A DNA stretch of 64,000 bases from CAZSDW01 sp964605705. GTDB lineage: Bacteria; Fidelibacterota; UBA2242. The notes beneath the pieces are model-generated. The model had not been told where the DNA came from, ran no database searches, and saw nothing but the letters and a program-made list of their open reading frames with translations. This document shows positions 62,029 to 64,000 of the stretch, piece by piece. Position numbers and translations under genes: made by a program. Within the stretch, counting starts at the first letter, position 1. Every line of letters starts with the position of its first letter. The stretch lies in NCBI GenBank assembly GCA_964605705.1, contig CAZSDW010000005.1:1-64000 (forward strand), in the 5' to 3' direction.

Positions 62029-62355
62029 ATGTACCAAACTCAACAGAATCCAGGAACAAGTAAAACAAATCCATATTTGTCGCAAAAAATACTGACTGCC
62101 AGACCGGAACAGCTGATTTCTTATGTTTTCGACATTGCTATCGTGGCATGTGTCCGAAAAGATATGAAAAAAGCGGCGGAATCTATTCAATTGCTGATTA
62201 GTTCATTAAGGTTTGACAATAAAGAAATTGCGGCGAGTTTTTATGGAATCTATAACAACATTCTGAATCAGATCTATAAAAATGAATTTAAGACAGCTGA
62301 AGGAATGATTCGTGAAATTCGGGATTCCTGGAATCAAGCAATGAGGATCAATTGA
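62029..62355 (+). CDS. fliS: Flagellin export chaperone FliS
   Basis: 108 residues, helical. NPYLSQKILTARPEQLISYV with the following AIVACVRKDMKKAAESIQLL is FliS-like. It binds the flagellin C-terminus before export. AAAGGAG lies 6-8 nt before the ATG. It comes after the flagellin 1 terminator, so it is read through or has its own promoter, which I could not identify. Confidence 0.88.
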   Translation: MYQTQQNPGTSKTNPYLSQKILTARPEQLISYVFDIAIVACVRKDMKKAAESIQLLISSLRFDNKEIAASFYGIYNNILNQIYKNEFKTAEGMIREIRDSWNQAMRIN

Positions 62356-62356
62356 A

Positions 62357-62437
62357 ATGACGTCTCTACAATTAGCGGTTTTGGTTATTGATGATTTGGC
62401 GCCTGTTACTACCCAATATTTTAGTGGAGGATCTTAA
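62357..62437 (+). CDS. Very short ORF (26 codons) between fliS and the HTH gene
   Basis: Starts 1 nt after the fliS stop and ends 1 nt before the HTH gene's ATG, whose GTGGAGG ribosome site lies inside it. The peptide (MTSLQLAVLVIDDLAPVTTQ then YFSGGS) is reminiscent of the first strand of a receiver domain, so it may be a remnant or a coupling peptide. No homologue recognised. Confidence 0.25.
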   Translation: MTSLQLAVLVIDDLAPVTTQYFSGGS

Positions 62438-62438
62438 A

Positions 62439-62633
62439 ATGACTGATGCAATAATGGATATAAAGGAAGTTTCCCACTACCTGAAGATTAAAGAACAAAC
62501 CATTTATCGGCTAGCTCAGCAAGGTAAAATACCAGCCATTAAAATCGGTGGGCAATGGAAAATAAAACGGGAACATATCGATTCCATGTTTGATGTAATT
62601 CTAAACGAAAAACTGAAAGCCTATAAACATTAA
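62439..62633 (+). CDS. Excisionase/MerR-type helix-turn-helix protein
   Basis: 64 residues; ATG at 62439 with GGAGG 8 nt upstream (the frame is open from 62388). A single HTH_17-type winged domain: MDIKEVSHYLKIKEQTIYRL then KIPAIKIGGQWKIKREHID. Such small proteins are not only phage excisionases; some control development or motility genes. No recombinase is nearby. Location between fliS and flagellin 2 suggests local transcriptional control. Confidence 0.85.
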   Translation: MTDAIMDIKEVSHYLKIKEQTIYRLAQQGKIPAIKIGGQWKIKREHIDSMFDVILNEKLKAYKH

Positions 62634-62667
62634 TTAAACGGGCTCTTCCTTTTCAGGTGACAGAATA

Positions 62668-62692
62668 AAACCCGGTTCACGCCGGGTTTTTT
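62668..62692 (+). terminator. Terminator after the HTH gene
   Basis: AAACCCGG-TTCACG-CCGGGTTTTTTC, 8-bp stem with T tract. Confidence 0.9.
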
Positions 62693-62808
62693 CTGTTTAT
62701 CAAGGATTATCGATGATTAGTAAATATTCATGATTTTTTTTCATTTCCGGTAGATATTGGTAAATATTTTTCTTCTGATTTTTAAAAACGTCAATTCGGA
62801 TTGAATTT

Positions 62809-62835
62809 TTAAGTACCGCTTTATCTGTCCGATAA
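62809..62835 (+). promoter_or_regulatory. Sigma-28 (FliA) promoter of flagellin 2
   Basis: TTAAGTAC (62809-62816), 11-nt spacer, TCCGATAA (62828-62835). Predicted start near 62842, about 100-nt leader. Confidence 0.78.
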
Positions 62836-62908
62836 TATGAGTAGAGATTTTTGAAATGGGTGTCGTTAGTACGAAGTAAACCATTTAAAAATTAAAGTTC
62901 AATTTAAC

Positions 62909-62936
62909 GGCAAGGATGCCAAAAAACACAAAGGAG
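62909..62936 (+). promoter_or_regulatory. CsrA-binding leader of flagellin 2
   Basis: Same GGCA-AGGA-TGCC hairpin (62909-62920) as flagellin 1, with GGA in AAAGGAG (62933-62935), 19 nt from the loop GGA. The bases before the hairpin differ from the first leader, so the hairpin and SD are the conserved unit. Confidence 0.78.
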
Positions 62937-62942
62937 TGAATC

Positions 62943-63761
62943 ATGAGTTTAACACAAGTTGCAACCAACACTGATGCGAATCTGGCTTTTCACGCAATTC
63001 AGAAAATCAACAATCACCTTGCTGATATTCAGTTGCGTATGGCAAGTGGAAAAAAGATCAATTCCACAGAAGATGATCCGGCGGGATATCATCTGGCTCG
63101 CGGTTTGGAAAGACGGGGGAGAGGTCTGGAAGTTGCCTTGTCCAATGTAACCAGCGCCAAAAGCATTTTAAACATTGCTGAAGGCGGCTATCAGAACATC
63201 ATGGACATATTGCAGGTGATGAAGGAAAAAGCCACCCAGGCGGCTGACCAGTCTCTGAACAGCACCCAGAGAACGGCAATTAATGATCAGGTAAGCGCCC
63301 TGATTTCAGAAGTAGGCGACATTGTTACAGAAACCACCTTTAATGGTGATGGATTGATCGATGGCGGCTATTCCGGTGCATTCCAGGTCGGTGAAGATGC
63401 TTCTAACACACTGACGGTTACTTTAAGCAGTGCATCAGCTGCCAGTCTTTCGGTAAATGCGGTTGATGTCTCAACGGCATCAAACGCCAGCTCGGCGATC
63501 ACAACTCTGGACACGGCAATCGATACATTATCCGGTAAGGTCCAGGATATCGGCGAGTACAAAGCCCGGCTGTCCTTTAAGGAAAATACGCTGTCCGTCG
63601 CAATTACCAACACAGAGGCTGTGAAGAGTAACATTGAAGATGCGGATCTGATTAAAGAACAAATGGATCTGGTTAAATATCAGATTCTGCAACAGACTGC
63701 ATCGGTTGCCTTTACTCAGGCAAATTCGGCACCCCAACTTGTCCTGCAGTTAATGGGATAA
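62943..63761 (+). CDS. fliC: Flagellin 2
   Basis: 272 residues, same length as flagellin 1 and very similar throughout (shared RMASGKKINSTEDDPAGY, FNGDGLIDGGYSG and VQDIGEYKARLSFKENT). Differences cluster at Gln/Lys and small-residue positions (for example NHLADI for KQIADV, ASNASSAI for ASGATSAI). The Ser/Thr-rich central part (about 155-195) is kept. Own promoter, CsrA-type leader and terminator. It may form mixed filaments or a different filament zone. Confidence 0.97.
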   Translation: MSLTQVATNTDANLAFHAIQKINNHLADIQLRMASGKKINSTEDDPAGYHLARGLERRGRGLEVALSNVTSAKSILNIAEGGYQNIMDILQVMKEKATQAADQSLNSTQRTAINDQVSALISEVGDIVTETTFNGDGLIDGGYSGAFQVGEDASNTLTVTLSSASAASLSVNAVDVSTASNASSAITTLDTAIDTLSGKVQDIGEYKARLSFKENTLSVAITNTEAVKSNIEDADLIKEQMDLVKYQILQQTASVAFTQANSAPQLVLQLMG

Positions 63762-63777
63762 GGGAACTTCGTATGTG

Positions 63778-63818
63778 ATGCGGGGGTAGGAAAAATATTC
63801 CGTGCCCCCGCATTTTTT
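63778..63818 (+). terminator. Terminator after flagellin 2
   Basis: ATGCGGGGG and CCCCCGCAT, 9-bp stem with 18-nt loop, running into TTTTTT. Confidence 0.9.
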
Positions 63819-63884
63819 GAAATTTTGATTAGATTCAGATAAAACCGTAATAATTGTATCAACGGGATAAGGCTTCGGATCAGT

Positions 63885-63901
63885 TGGTACGATATTTGAA
63901 A
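63885..63901 (+). promoter_or_regulatory. Sigma-54-like promoter element before the last gene
   Basis: TGGTAC-N5-TTGAAA, GG (63886) 12 bp from G (63898). Weaker than the others (T for C in the -24 box). Predicted start near 63911, 72-nt leader. Confidence 0.42.
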
Positions 63902-63982
63902 TCTTGAATGGAGTGGAAAGTGGACCTTAAATTACTTATGAAGGCAGATTTAAGAATAAAATTAATTAAACAGGATTAAAAA

Positions 63983-64000
63983 ATGTCAATCGATATCACC
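63983..64000 (+). CDS. Start of a further gene, probably fliD (cut by window end)
   Basis: Only six codons (MSIDIT) are visible, with AGGA 8 nt upstream. Position after flagellin and the MSxxI-type start fit the filament cap protein FliD, which is otherwise absent from the locus. The sequence is too short to prove it. Confidence 0.4.

Larger units (their letters stand above)
62634..62942. other. Intergenic region between the HTH gene and flagellin 2
   Basis: 309 bases without a gene. It holds the terminator of the fliS-HTH unit, the sigma-28 promoter and the CsrA-type leader of flagellin 2, listed separately. Confidence 0.7.

Noticed and set aside
62439..62633. HTH protein as a prophage excisionase
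   Set aside because: No integrase, phage genes or attachment repeats nearby; it sits in a flagellar transcription unit with its own terminator.
1..64000. CRISPR arrays or insertion sequences
   Set aside because: No regularly spaced repeats, no cas genes, no transposase reading frame and no terminal inverted repeats were seen.

Overview
The window is the main flagellar locus of a motile, Gram-negative-type (diderm) bacterium of moderate GC content. P- and L-ring genes (flgA, flgH, flgI) imply an outer membrane. A FliW/CsrA pair, MotE-like, TIGR02530-type and FlhF/FlhG genes, and at one edge a gluzincin-like domain fused to an outer-membrane barrel, point away from Proteobacteria and towards an FCB-type lineage such as Calditrichota or Marinimicrobia. 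The phylum is inference; no rRNA or marker gene is present.

Layout. (1) 1-7.4 kb, flanking region: a degenerate M1-like/Omp85-like protein (minus), tRNA-Lys(CTT), a class II Fic protein with inverted repeats upstream, and a multi-PAS hybrid histidine kinase (minus). (2) 7.8-15.9 kb, a signalling operon: HDOD, CheA, CheY, a CxCG mini-protein, a FapA/DUF342 protein, REC-GAF-degenerate GGDEF, a stand-alone receiver and an NtrC-type sigma-54 activator. (3) 16.2-29.3 kb: flgB, flgC, orphan, fliEFGHIJ, motE-like, fliK, flgD, TIGR02530-type gene, flgE, motAB. (4) 29.7-42.9 kb: fliLMNOPQR, flhBAFG, small membrane protein, fliA, three unrecognised genes, GAF-HisKA protein lacking an ATPase. (5) 42.9-44.5 kb (minus): a four-SH3b secreted protein inserted between operons. 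(6) 44.8-60.9 kb: flgF, flgG, flgAHI, flgJ (rod-binding only), flgNKL, fliW, csrA, orphan, a 1511-residue multi-module glycosyltransferase/methyltransferase, a cyclic-nucleotide-binding protein and two tandem GT2-TPR proteins. (7) 61-64 kb: flagellin 1, fliS, a small HTH protein, flagellin 2 and the start of a probable fliD.

The regulatory logic can be read in the DNA. Five operon heads (7692, 16154, 29689, 44779, 63885) carry a TGG(C/T)A-N6-TTG element with the exact 12-bp GG-to-G spacing of sigma-54 promoters, and an NtrC-type activator is encoded in the locus. Both flagellins have near-consensus sigma-28 promoters, matching fliA. Both flagellin leaders carry the same GGCA-AGGA-TGCC hairpin 18-19 nt before a GGA in the Shine-Dalgarno, the layout of a CsrA-bridged mRNA; csrA and fliW are in the window. 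This suggests a cascade of sigma-54 for hook-basal body genes, sigma-28 for filament genes, and FliW/CsrA control of flagellin translation.

The most unusual parts are the giant fused glycosyltransferase with its partners (probable flagellin glycosylation), the signalling block with a CheA but no receptors, a histidine phospho-acceptor without kinase domain, FlhB with NPTF in place of NPTH, and an FlgH without a lipobox.
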